Shown here: piece by piece, positions 45,505 to 54,174 of the stretch
How the letters are laid out: each line of letters opens with the position of its first letter
How positions within the stretch are numbered: position 1 is the first letter of the stretch
Source of the DNA: Arcanobacterium phocae
Lineage (GTDB): Bacteria; Actinomycetota; Actinomycetes; Actinomycetales; Actinomycetaceae
Length of the DNA stretch: 64,000 nucleotides
NCBI RefSeq assembly: GCF_018913465.1
Contig: NZ_JABAPM010000004.1
Location: 62,001 to 126,000, forward strand
Direction: 5' to 3'
Notes under the pieces: generated by a model
The model's database searches: none
What the model saw: only the letters and a program-made list of their open reading frames with translations
What the model was told of the DNA's origin: nothing
Made by a program: the position numbers and the translations under genes

Positions 45505-45941
45505 TTTTCAGCGAGCTACTAGCTGACCATGTTTCCCCACGTCGTGTCCATGCAGTGACGTCGGCGTTACGAGCGTCGGTGCCACATGAGGATAACGAAT
45601 CATACGAATATATAGCAACGCTAGCTGCAGCAGACGATTCGTTGCGGCTGCTGAATAACTACCCGGATGAACGCCGCCGACGAATAGTTGCCGTAGCCGA
45701 GGTTCCAGATGGCAGTCTTCTTCCTGCATCTAAGCCAGATCTACCAACTGAAATCGATTTAGACGTGCAGGTATTTTGGAAGAACGTGGAATCGTTCCAT
45801 ATTGATGCGCCTGGCTCAGAGGAACTTGTTCAGCGTGCTATCGAGGGCGATGAAGATGCATTCCTAGCGACAGGCGACATCGAATTACTATGGTTCGATA
45901 TTAGCGAACGCAACCGTCTAGGCCGTGATGGCTTAGACTAG
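45483..45941 (+). CDS. DUF6912-like protein
   Basis: The 152-residue soluble protein starts MRIYIPMIFSELLADHVSPR and has an acidic C-terminal half. The N-terminal strand followed by AVTSALRASVPHEDNESYEYIATLAAADDSLRLL fits a small actinobacterial family I know as DUF6912. Function is unknown. It overlaps the end of the CpaE-like gene and is convergent with sbcC, whose last 4 bases it overlaps. Confidence 0.72.
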   Translation: MRIYIPMIFSELLADHVSPRRVHAVTSALRASVPHEDNESYEYIATLAAADDSLRLLNNYPDERRRRIVAVAEVPDGSLLPASKPDLPTEIDLDVQVFWKNVESFHIDAPGSEELVQRAIEGDEDAFLATGDIELLWFDISERNRLGRDGLD

Positions 45942-48900
45942 CTAATAATGCTTAGTGTAGATCCCTGACCTTTCGTTGGCTTGATACGAACCTGATTGGG
46001 GATTCGGGACTTAAGCTCTTCGACGTGCGAAATAATGCCGACCTTACGGCCGTCCCGAGCTAGTTCTGTTAAGGTGCTCATTACTTCATCAAGTACTTCG
46101 CCGGATAAAGTTCCAAATCCTTCGTCAATCATGAGGGTATCTATTCGGATCCCGCCATTTTCTTGTTGGACTACATCAGTTAGGCCTAAGGCAAGTGAAA
46201 GCGCAGTATAGAATGTCTCTCCACCGGATAGGCTACGTGTTGACCGGATATCGCTTTCTCCTTCGCCGTGCGCATCGTAATCAATAACAGATATACCAAG
46301 GCCTGTTTTGCGTTCTTTTTCAGCTCCTTCAGATCGCACTAGTTGATAACGACCGCGCGAGAAACGAGCAAGATATTCGTTAGCATGATCGATCACCATA
46401 TCGAAGCGACGCATTAAGACCCATACGTGTAGGCTGACGTTGGTATGTGAAGCTTTACCTGCTTGAGCGAGCTGGTCCAATCGAGCTATTGGACCGGAAT
46501 TATTCACTTCAGTTGCCCAGTGCTGGTATGCCTTTGTTACTGCGATTTGAGCACGCTGTGCAGTGTTAACTGCATCGTTAGCCAGTGCTGAGGCTTGAGT
46601 GGCTTCGTGATGGTTCTCTTGTGCTAGCCTAAAACGTTCTTCGGCCGACTCTATATCAATTTTCTCATCCCCAGTTAGACTAGCAATCTCTGGAGCGTTG
46701 AGCTGGGTGGTGACATAAGCCCATGCTGAATCGAAGGAACTGACGCGATCTGTTAGCAAATCTAGTTGATCTGGTTCGATAAACGCTTCTTGCGCTTCGT
46801 TTTGACAGAGTTCAGCTTCTAGGAGTGCTTCTTCTAGGAGTTCTTTAGACTGCCGGAATTTCGATAACAATAAAGCATAATCATGCAGCTCCTGATGAGC
46901 ATCTGATAGGTGTGTTATGTGTGTCTTAGCATCGGTAATGAGTTCGCTGATGCTATCGGCTTCGCCTTGTGCGCGAGATATTTCTTCGCGATCATGGTGT
47001 TGGCTTTCTTGTTCCTTTGCCAATGATTCATTGAGCGTGACTAGTGTAGATTTCAGTTCTGTGAGCTCGGTAAAACTCTCTTCGCGTTCACTTCGTAGCT
47101 GAGTGATTCTTTCTGTCAGCTCCTTGGCGCGCTGTTGAGCTAGCATAGCAACATTTCGCTGCTTGTCTAAATCAGCCAGCTGACCGGAGATTTGCTCACC
47201 GTCTATATCGCCAATCTGCGTTTGTAGTGTTTCGCATCGTGCTTGTAGAGCAGCGAGCTTGGTTTTGGACTCGTCTACGTTATTGCGTGCAATGTCTAAC
47301 TCGTGTTGTGCTGATTTCACATCAGACTTATCGACATGAATTGCAGTGGCTTGCGCCGGGTGTGGATGCTCTAACGATCCGCACACTGGGCAGGGAAGAC
47401 CCTCTGCTAAATCCAAGGATAATATTGCTGCCTGAGAAGCAATCCAGCGGTTATTGACATCTTGGAAGTGTTGGTTGGTGACAGAAAATGATGTGAGAAG
47501 ATCAGAGTGCTTTTCCGTTGCTTGAGATACTCCATCTTGTGTTTGCGTCAATGCTTCTAGAGCTTGAGATATGCCATTAAGCTTATCGATATCTTGAATA
47601 ATCTTCGGTAACGTGAGTGCACTAGATTGAGCCTGTTCAAGTTCGGTTTCAGCTTGAGCTATCTGGTCCGGAAGCTCGCTGTATTTGGAACTAATTTTGT
47701 CTATAGCGTTAGTGAGCTTGTCACGCTTTGCTAAGGACTGTTTGATGTTTTCTTCCCGAGCGCGGACATTGTTACTAAGTGCATCTGCCTGTTGCAAATG
47801 CACAACTCGTTCGCGATACTCCTCGAGTTGGGATTCAATGTTTTGCGTTGTTTCCTCAAAGGACAGCAATGCTAAATCGGTGGTATCTGATGTTCCATAA
47901 ATAACTAAAGATGAGTCGATTTTGGACAGCGCAGAACTGACGCTTTCTTGTTGCTGATGAACATCGTCTTTAAGATGATGGAGTACCTTCAGACGCTCCA
48001 TTGGCACCACTGCGCGATGATGTTGAGCAATACGTTTTTTGTCTTCCTCAATCTCGAAACGCTGTTTGTCGAGTTTATCTTTCTGCACTATATAATCGGC
48101 GCGTTTCTGGAGATTTTCGGAACGTCTTTTTTCATCAGCAAGAGCTGTTGTTGCATCTTCGAGTTCTTTCACCCGATGAGTGAGATTTTCTTGTGTGGCA
48201 ACTTGAGTGACACGTAGTTCTTGATCTCGTTGGTCTAGAAACTCTAGCAATCGAGCATCATCAGGTTCAGTGAGGCTATCAACTAAGTCTTGTATGACGT
48301 GTTCCCACTGTGAAACGGCAGAATTGCCAGACCATGTTGCCACCGCTTGTGAAATAGCAAGTCTCGCTTTGTCGATCCGCTGTGTTGAGTCCAGCGCTTG
48401 CTGATGTAAAGCTTGGGAAAAATCTCGATACGGGCGGGTGTTAAAAAGTGTTTCCAGAAGATGAGACCGGTCTTCGGACTTCAGACGCAGAAAATCTGCG
48501 AACTGGCCCTGTGGCAGAACAACAGTTTGAACAAACTGTTCCCGGGTTAATCCTAAGATAGTGGTCAGCTCAGTTCCGACCTCGCGAGCTCCGGTAGCGA
48601 GAACTTCACCGTTACTCCATTGGCCTTCTTCTATAGCTGTTTCGGAGAGCCGAATTAAATTTGCTTTTTCTGAGACTTGAGTTGTGCCCCCACCACGCTT
48701 TGGTTTATCCCAACGGGGCATCCGTTCGATTCGATAGGTTCCGGAACTGACCGTAAAAACGAGCTCTACGCGCGATGGTTTTGTTTCCTCAGCGTGCGTA
48801 GAACGGATTCGGTTATAGTCTGAATTCGCCCCTGCCGGGTTGCCGTAAAGTGCAAAAACTATGGCATCTATGAGGGACGATTTCCCTGATCCGGTTGGGC

Positions 48901-49003
48901 CTTCGAGCAGGAATAATCCGCCAGCGGTAAGAGCGTCAAGATCGATTTCATGGTGTCCGCCAAAAGGGCCAACGCCGTCAATAACTAAGCGACGAAACAA
49001 CAT
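45938..49003 (-). CDS. sbcC: Exonuclease SbcC (SMC-like ATPase)
   Basis: SbcC is the ATPase/coiled-coil half of the SbcCD (Rad50-Mre11-like) nuclease that opens hairpins and processes DNA ends. The 1021-residue protein has Walker A LEGPTGSGKSSLIDAI at the N-terminus, long coiled coils, the zinc hook LPCPVCGSLEHPHP at about residue 540, and the C-terminal ABC signature RSLSGGETFYTALSLALGL with Walker B (IDTLMIDEGFGTL). It starts one base after the sbcD stop (TGATATG). Confidence 0.96.
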   Translation of the reverse strand: MLFRRLVIDGVGPFGGHHEIDLDALTAGGLFLLEGPTGSGKSSLIDAIVFALYGNPAGANSDYNRIRSTHAEETKPSRVELVFTVSSGTYRIERMPRWDKPKRGGGTTQVSEKANLIRLSETAIEEGQWSNGEVLATGAREVGTELTTILGLTREQFVQTVVLPQGQFADFLRLKSEDRSHLLETLFNTRPYRDFSQALHQQALDSTQRIDKARLAISQAVATWSGNSAVSQWEHVIQDLVDSLTEPDDARLLEFLDQRDQELRVTQVATQENLTHRVKELEDATTALADEKRRSENLQKRADYIVQKDKLDKQRFEIEEDKKRIAQHHRAVVPMERLKVLHHLKDDVHQQQESVSSALSKIDSSLVIYGTSDTTDLALLSFEETTQNIESQLEEYRERVVHLQQADALSNNVRAREENIKQSLAKRDKLTNAIDKISSKYSELPDQIAQAETELEQAQSSALTLPKIIQDIDKLNGISQALEALTQTQDGVSQATEKHSDLLTSFSVTNQHFQDVNNRWIASQAAILSLDLAEGLPCPVCGSLEHPHPAQATAIHVDKSDVKSAQHELDIARNNVDESKTKLAALQARCETLQTQIGDIDGEQISGQLADLDKQRNVAMLAQQRAKELTERITQLRSEREESFTELTELKSTLVTLNESLAKEQESQHHDREEISRAQGEADSISELITDAKTHITHLSDAHQELHDYALLLSKFRQSKELLEEALLEAELCQNEAQEAFIEPDQLDLLTDRVSSFDSAWAYVTTQLNAPEIASLTGDEKIDIESAEERFRLAQENHHEATQASALANDAVNTAQRAQIAVTKAYQHWATEVNNSGPIARLDQLAQAGKASHTNVSLHVWVLMRRFDMVIDHANEYLARFSRGRYQLVRSEGAEKERKTGLGISVIDYDAHGEGESDIRSTRSLSGGETFYTALSLALGLTDVVQQENGGIRIDTLMIDEGFGTLSGEVLDEVMSTLTELARDGRKVGIISHVEELKSRIPNQVRIKPTKGQGSTLSIIS

Positions 49004-49004
49004 A

Positions 49005-50183
49005 TCAGTTTTCTCCCTTGGTTAGATTTTCCCACTGCGAAATAATTAAGTCCCGTTCGTTAGCATGTAGTTCACGGCCACCAGCGCTGGTGAAAAATTC
49101 GGTTAACACATCAATCGGCCGAGTGCGAGAGAGCGATATTTCTTGTGTCTGTATGTGGTGTAGCGGAATATCGTGATGAGCTTCAAGTAGATGCGGGAAA
49201 CGTTGGCGAAGCCGGGCAACCATTCGAGGTGGACGATCAATATCGGTGACGTAAACTCGAACAAAATGATTACGGTAGCCGGTAAATTGTTCTGATAAAA
49301 GTTCTTCAAATTTACCGCGAATAGTTGCCAACGGGCGATAGATAGGTGCTGGTACAAGCTCAATTTCCGGAGTATCGCCTGGCTTATCAATCGTGACAAT
49401 CACAGCGGATTTATGGTGGTGCTCCTCCGAAAAAGAGAAGGCGATAGGGGAACCCGCATAACGCATTAACGGTTTTTCGCTCACTTGTTGTGGTCCGTGC
49501 AAATGCCCAAGTGCAACGTAATCGATCATTGATTTTCCATCAACGCTGACATCGAAAACTGCGCTGGGAACACTATCAACACCACCGATATGCAAATCGC
49601 GTTCGGAATCTGATGGTTCACCACCTACAACGAACTCATGAGCCATCACAACGCGCGGAACATCAACATCTGGATGAGCCACAATATCCTCACGGACTAG
49701 CCCCATAGCTGCGCTAACAACCGCTTCATGACTGCGCGCCAATGGTTTTTCAGAATCAGCCGCTAACCGTACACGATCAACATCCGGTTCTAAATAGGGC
49801 AATGCATACACTTGCCCTACGAGCCCGCCATCGCGACAAATATCAATTGGCTTACCTGATAGCCGTGGATCTGATGCAATAACAACTTCGTCTTTCAACA
49901 ATCCTGCAGTGAATCCGAGCCGAGTGGGCGCATCGTGATTGCCAGGGGTAAGAATGACCGTCGTGTATTGAGAAAGCCGCTGTAAGGTTTCCGATAATAC
50001 CTGGACCATAGAAACAGGCGGAATTCCACGGTCAAATACATCGCCGGCAATAAGCACTGCGTCTAGGCTGCGTGTGCGTGCCAATTCCACGACGTGATCA
50101 CACCACAAAATAAATGCATCGTATAAATCCGCGCCATGTAGAGTACGGCCTAAATGCCAGTCAGATGTATGTAAAAACTTCAT
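49005..50183 (-). CDS. sbcD: Exonuclease SbcD (Mre11-like)
   Basis: SbcD is the metal-dependent nuclease partner of SbcC. The 392-residue protein starts with the phosphoesterase motifs HTSDWHLGRTLHG, LIAGDVFDRG and LTPGNHDAPTR, followed by MAHEFV and GHLHGPQ. The C-terminal ~120 residues form the capping and SbcC-binding part. It is first in the sbcDC operon. The region upstream (50184-50335) is shared with the divergent PAS gene. Confidence 0.96.
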   Translation of the reverse strand: MKFLHTSDWHLGRTLHGADLYDAFILWCDHVVELARTRSLDAVLIAGDVFDRGIPPVSMVQVLSETLQRLSQYTTVILTPGNHDAPTRLGFTAGLLKDEVVIASDPRLSGKPIDICRDGGLVGQVYALPYLEPDVDRVRLAADSEKPLARSHEAVVSAAMGLVREDIVAHPDVDVPRVVMAHEFVVGGEPSDSERDLHIGGVDSVPSAVFDVSVDGKSMIDYVALGHLHGPQQVSEKPLMRYAGSPIAFSFSEEHHHKSAVIVTIDKPGDTPEIELVPAPIYRPLATIRGKFEELLSEQFTGYRNHFVRVYVTDIDRPPRMVARLRQRFPHLLEAHHDIPLHHIQTQEISLSRTRPIDVLTEFFTSAGGRELHANERDLIISQWENLTKGEN

Positions 50184-50257
50184 GTCTACAGTCTAGCGAG
50201 CACCTCCCACATAGTTTCTGGTGCGCCCTAAAATTTGGGGTCCGAACAGCGCCGAGC

Positions 50258-50335
50258 ATACCCGTCGGTTAGCAAACTGGTAAAATGAAAACTTGTCAGG
50301 CTTTGGCATCGCCGTCGTTCCTCAAGGAGATTTAC
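50258..50335 (+). promoter_or_regulatory. Promoter and leader of the PAS-domain gene
   Basis: TAAAAT at 50281-50286 is a good -10, without a clear -35. Transcription would start near 50293, downstream of the ATG at 50285, so that upstream start cannot be used. AAGGAG lies 6-7 nt before the GTG at 50336, fixing that start. Confidence 0.5.
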
Positions 50336-51775
50336 GTGAAACCTGAACCTACTGGAGAAATCCAAAACGTCGCTCCACACGAACTGTTCTTTTCCACTAC
50401 GGACTCAAAAGGCGTTATCAAACTTTCGAACGACGTCTTTGCCCGGCTATCACGTTACGACGTCGATCAGTTGCATGGCGCACCGCATAACATCGTTCGC
50501 CACCCAGATATGCCTGCCTCTGTTTTTAAACTAGTATGGGACAATCTCGAAACAGGCAAGCCATTCGCGGCGTATATGCTCAACTTAGCTGGTGATGGAT
50601 CCGAATACGATGTGTTTGCAACTATCACTCCGTTGCCTGGTGGTGGATACTTATCCGTGCGTGCCCGGCCCATGCGCGAGGACGTTTTCGCGCAGATTCG
50701 TGGCGTCTATGCTCGCGTACTTGACCACGAAAAGTCCCTGATCGACGGCGGACTCAACCGTCGGCAAGCCGCCGAAGCCGCCGTACCATTTCTAGCACAG
50801 GCACTCAGTGAAATCGGAATCGAATCATATGAAGATTTCCAAACCCGTTCGTTACCAGAAGAAGTCGCCATCAGAGAAGCTGCCGGTGCGAAATTCCCGC
50901 AACGTGACGGGGACTCCCAACTTCATGACATGCTCCTCGCCGTCCACAACGAGCACGACACGTTGGATACGTGGATGCGTCACCAAGACGAACTTGTGCG
51001 GATGAGTGAGCGGCTGACCGCCGTCGTTGAACATGTACGTAACGACATGGAGAAAATGTCTGCAGTGTCGCATGAGTTCACACAACTCGGCGAAGGTAAT
51101 CCAGCACTAGCCACAACCCTTGAACCATTGTTGGTGTGGAACCGGATGCAAGGTGTTACCCGGACATACCTCAACTCATTAATCTCTAAGATCACTGCAC
51201 TGAATTCGCATATTGCGCAGACCCGATTCCATATAGCACTATCGCGTTTGCACTCCGATATGTGTGGCATTTTCATTGCGGAACTGATCGACACTGGATA
51301 CGACGCTAAGATCGGCGTCCCAGGCTTAGCCCCCGGATTTGTGACGCGCGAAGTGTTCGATGTTGCCAAGAATGAAACACCAGAAGAACGCGAGATACGT
51401 GAGCGGCTAGAATCCTTAGAAATGCTCAGTTCCGTCTTGATGGCTGACGTCGAGACAATTCAGAAGGACGCCCAAACCTACCAAGAATTTGCTGCAGACA
51501 TCGCCAAATACATGGACCGCGTACTCCATGCGATTTCGATTCCGCGTCAGCTACTCGAACTTTGGCAAATGTCGGCTAGTGAAGTAACAATGCCAGAGAT
51601 CATGGAGTCGGCTGACGCTACAGTCTCGCAAGCAATTGATCATGCTCACGTCTCTCACGAACGCCTGACTACTTTCCAAGGTGACCTCATCGAGGCTAAC
51701 GGTACTGAGAACTTTGATGCACTGTCTCGCATCGTGTTAGAAATCCACGCAAAAGTGCTGATCATGCAGGGGTGA
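50336..51775 (+). CDS. Soluble protein with Aer-type PAS domain and helical C-terminus
   Basis: The 479-residue protein begins with a PAS domain (about 10-115) that closely matches the FAD-binding PAS of the aerotaxis receptor Aer: GAPHNIVRHPDMP versus GQPHNMVRHPDMP in E. coli Aer as I recall it, with R55, H56, D58 and W68 in register with Aer R57, H58, D60 and W70. After it come ~360 mostly helical residues, including long amphipathic helices. There are no TM segments and no methyl-accepting signalling hairpin, HAMP, kinase or GGDEF. I infer a cytosolic redox or oxygen sensor with an unknown output. The GTG start has a strong AAGGAG. Confidence 0.82.
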   Translation: MKPEPTGEIQNVAPHELFFSTTDSKGVIKLSNDVFARLSRYDVDQLHGAPHNIVRHPDMPASVFKLVWDNLETGKPFAAYMLNLAGDGSEYDVFATITPLPGGGYLSVRARPMREDVFAQIRGVYARVLDHEKSLIDGGLNRRQAAEAAVPFLAQALSEIGIESYEDFQTRSLPEEVAIREAAGAKFPQRDGDSQLHDMLLAVHNEHDTLDTWMRHQDELVRMSERLTAVVEHVRNDMEKMSAVSHEFTQLGEGNPALATTLEPLLVWNRMQGVTRTYLNSLISKITALNSHIAQTRFHIALSRLHSDMCGIFIAELIDTGYDAKIGVPGLAPGFVTREVFDVAKNETPEEREIRERLESLEMLSSVLMADVETIQKDAQTYQEFAADIAKYMDRVLHAISIPRQLLELWQMSASEVTMPEIMESADATVSQAIDHAHVSHERLTTFQGDLIEANGTENFDALSRIVLEIHAKVLIMQG

Positions 51776-51780
51776 CGTAC

Positions 51781-51844
51781 AAAATCACGAGATCCGACAC
51801 GGTAGTGCGCTATACAGCTCTATCGTGCTGATATTCGAGATTTT
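51781..51844. terminator. Imperfect long hairpin between convergent genes
   Basis: AAAATCACGA (51781-51790) with TCGAGATTTT (51835-51844), and inside it CACGGTAG (51798-51805) with CTATCGTG (51820-51827), each with one mismatch. The A-run and T-run ends suit a bidirectional terminator for the PAS and Asp-box genes. Confidence 0.5.
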
Positions 51845-53138
51845 ATCCGGCATCAACAGACGTTGGAGCATCCTGCTTACGGACGAATGTGAGCATATGG
51901 CTTTCTTCGTCATACCGATAGACTGCCTCTTGCACAATTCCGTCAATCGAATCGTCACCGTCTAAACCCTGCCCGATAATGGCATAAATCGCGTCATCGA
52001 TGTAGAAAATCTCAGGCGTTGAATAGCCCGGTAATACAGTGTCCAGTGCAACGTTCTGGTATGTGATTCCACGATCGGAAGTGACGTAAATAGTAGGCTC
52101 TTCTCCCGCATATCCAATGAAACCGTTATCAGCTGATAGCCATGTCGCTAGGGAAAGATGAGGCGGGAAATCGCGGAAAAGGGGCTGTGATGCCCAGCGA
52201 GAAAATTTGGTTTTTGCATCGCTTCGCCAAGAGACATAATAATCCGATCCGCCGGTGCGCTCTTGGGCGAACGTGGCAATCACGTTGCCTTCGGTATAGG
52301 AAAGGAAACAGGGAGCAGAATAACCAGAACCGATATCTGTTGTTGCCCACGTAGCTCCCGAATCAGTAGAAAAGATCAAGGACACCTTATCCTCATTGAA
52401 ACCAATAAAACCGGTAAAGTCCGGGGAGATAACGTACGAACCGCGCGTTAAACTCGTGCTGTGAGAACCGTTGGTAGTGCGGGTAACGGCATCATATGCG
52501 CCTGGAACCTCTATCCATGTTTTACCGAAATCGTAGCTGACGCTCAGCGTGTGGTCTGCTATGCGGTAGGTGTTGGCAACAGTGGTGTCTGGGAGCTTTT
52601 CGGCTGGAATGGGATCGGCGAGAAGCTCCGGGTTCGTCATAATATCGTATCGGGCTGGCAACATCATATCCGTAATAACATGAACGTTTTTATCGCGATT
52701 GAGATAGATTACCCAATCGCCGTGGAGTGCTCCATCGTTATCTTTGCGAAGTAAATAATCGGTATTTTTAGAGAACTGTTCGACCGCAGAAAAACGGGGA
52801 CGAAGCGTAACGTCAAGGTGGAAAACCTGAGAGCCGTCAGGATTAATTGGAGGCGACAGCTCCTTAATTGAGTTCACTGATCCGTTACTTAGCTGAAAAG
52901 ACGGGGCAACGAAGAACGACGAATGCTCAGTCGTCCATCGGTGGAACCATGCAGCCATGTGTTGAGTAGTCACACGTTGCGGACTGGAAGATGTTTCGGT
53001 TTTGTCTTCAGCGACATGAAACACGGATTGCCCAACGATAGGGGATTCCTGATAGCGTGCCCAAGAGATGCCAAAAGACGCAACAATAACTCCTATTAAA
53101 ACCGCCCCGATGGCATACAACCGACGACGCGTAAGCAT
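51843..53138 (-). CDS. Membrane-anchored protein with Asp-box (BNR-like) repeats
   Basis: The 431-residue protein has an N-terminal TM anchor (RLYAIGAVLIGVIVASFGISW) and a large outside part. Three Asp-box motifs of the S/T-x-D-x-G-x-T-W type are visible: SYDFGKTWIEV, STDSGATWATT and TSDRGITYQNV, spaced as in sialidase/BNR or YCF48-like beta-propellers. No sialidase FRIP motif or catalytic Arg triad is clear. The ATG at 53138 has GGTGAG before it, overlapping the end of rsgA, so it is coupled to rsgA. Function is unknown; a ligand-binding or assembly role is more likely than catalysis. Confidence 0.78.
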   Translation of the reverse strand: MLTRRRLYAIGAVLIGVIVASFGISWARYQESPIVGQSVFHVAEDKTETSSSPQRVTTQHMAAWFHRWTTEHSSFFVAPSFQLSNGSVNSIKELSPPINPDGSQVFHLDVTLRPRFSAVEQFSKNTDYLLRKDNDGALHGDWVIYLNRDKNVHVITDMMLPARYDIMTNPELLADPIPAEKLPDTTVANTYRIADHTLSVSYDFGKTWIEVPGAYDAVTRTTNGSHSTSLTRGSYVISPDFTGFIGFNEDKVSLIFSTDSGATWATTDIGSGYSAPCFLSYTEGNVIATFAQERTGGSDYYVSWRSDAKTKFSRWASQPLFRDFPPHLSLATWLSADNGFIGYAGEEPTIYVTSDRGITYQNVALDTVLPGYSTPEIFYIDDAIYAIIGQGLDGDDSIDGIVQEAVYRYDEESHMLTFVRKQDAPTSVDAG

Positions 53139-53142
53139 AGTC

Positions 53143-54168
53143 TCACCACTCTTTCTTCCCACGCGAAGCTAGGAGCCGCCTGAAGGATTCCACTCGAGTT
53201 GCCAGCATCGAACCGGGCTCAACGAATTCTGGATCATCCAGTGCACACTCGATCACGCCGTCTTCGTGGGTACATCCACGCGGACAGTTGGCGGCAATCT
53301 CTTCTAAATCAGGGAATCCGCGCAGCAAACCGTCAGGGGTAACGTGTGCTAACCCAAATGTGCGCACTCCGGGGGTATCAATAACAGTTCCATTGCCAAG
53401 GTAATCGAATGCCATCGCCGACGTCGAGGTGTGCCGGCCGCGGCCAGTCACCTCGTTAACGTGTCCAGTTTCTCGGGTGGCTTGCGGAATCAGCGCGTTG
53501 ATTAACGTTGACTTGCCCACCCCGGAATGGCCAACCAATACCGAGACACGACCAGCTAGCTCCTCGCGCAGGCGAGCTAAACCGTCGTCGGACTCAGCGT
53601 CGTCGACCACGCTGGTAACCACAATATCTAAACCCATCGGTTCGTAGATTGCACGTAACTCGTCTGCCGGCGCCAAATCAGATTTGGTCAGCACTAAAAT
53701 AACGTCCATGCCAGCGTCATAGGCGGCAACCACACACCGGTCAATCATGCCCGTGCGTGGTTCTGGTTGAGCTAACGCAGCTACGATGACCAACTGATTC
53801 GCGTTGGCAACGATAATACGTTCGTTTCCAGCGGCTTCACCTTCTTCACCCACACGGCGTAGCACGGTTTGGCGTTCATCAACTTCGGCAATGCGTGCCA
53901 GCGTATCTTTTCGGCCGGACAAATCACCAACCATCGCACATATATCGCCGACGACGATTCCGCGCCGGCCTAGTTCACGCGCTTTTACCGCCACAACGTT
54001 CGTGCCGTCTTCCAGCATTCGTACATGGTAGCGTCCCCGATCAACGCGGTAGACGCGTCCGCGTGGCGCTGCCGAATAGTCTGGACGAATTTTAGTGCGT
54101 GGGCGTGAAGGCTTACCCGGACGTACTTTTACCCGGTAATCATCAGTACCAATATCGCGTCTACTCAC
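53143..54168 (-). CDS. rsgA: Ribosome small subunit GTPase RsgA
   Basis: RsgA is a late 30S maturation factor. The 341-residue protein has a basic N-terminus, an OB-fold (about 40-105), and a circularly permuted GTPase whose G4 motif TKSDL precedes G1 GHSGVGKSTLINAL and G3 DTPGV. The C-terminal zinc site is CPRGCTHEDGVIEC. It is 6 nt downstream of aroA, in the same order as aroA-rsgA in M. tuberculosis. Confidence 0.95.
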   Translation of the reverse strand: MSRRDIGTDDYRVKVRPGKPSRPRTKIRPDYSAAPRGRVYRVDRGRYHVRMLEDGTNVVAVKARELGRRGIVVGDICAMVGDLSGRKDTLARIAEVDERQTVLRRVGEEGEAAGNERIIVANANQLVIVAALAQPEPRTGMIDRCVVAAYDAGMDVILVLTKSDLAPADELRAIYEPMGLDIVVTSVVDDAESDDGLARLREELAGRVSVLVGHSGVGKSTLINALIPQATRETGHVNEVTGRGRHTSTSAMAFDYLGNGTVIDTPGVRTFGLAHVTPDGLLRGFPDLEEIAANCPRGCTHEDGVIECALDDPEFVEPGSMLATRVESFRRLLASRGKKEW

Positions 54169-54174
54169 CTATGC

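Noticed and set aside
48001-48183. Small plus-strand frame inside sbcC
   Set aside because: It lies within the sbcC coiled-coil coding region; coding signal belongs to sbcC.
50285-50335. N-terminal extension of the PAS protein from the ATG at 50285
   Set aside because: The ATG overlaps the likely -10 element and has no Shine-Dalgarno, while the GTG at 50336 has AAGGAG at good spacing.
51843-53138. Sialidase (NanH) annotation for the Asp-box protein
   Set aside because: Asp boxes alone do not make a sialidase; no FRIP motif or clear arginine triad was seen.
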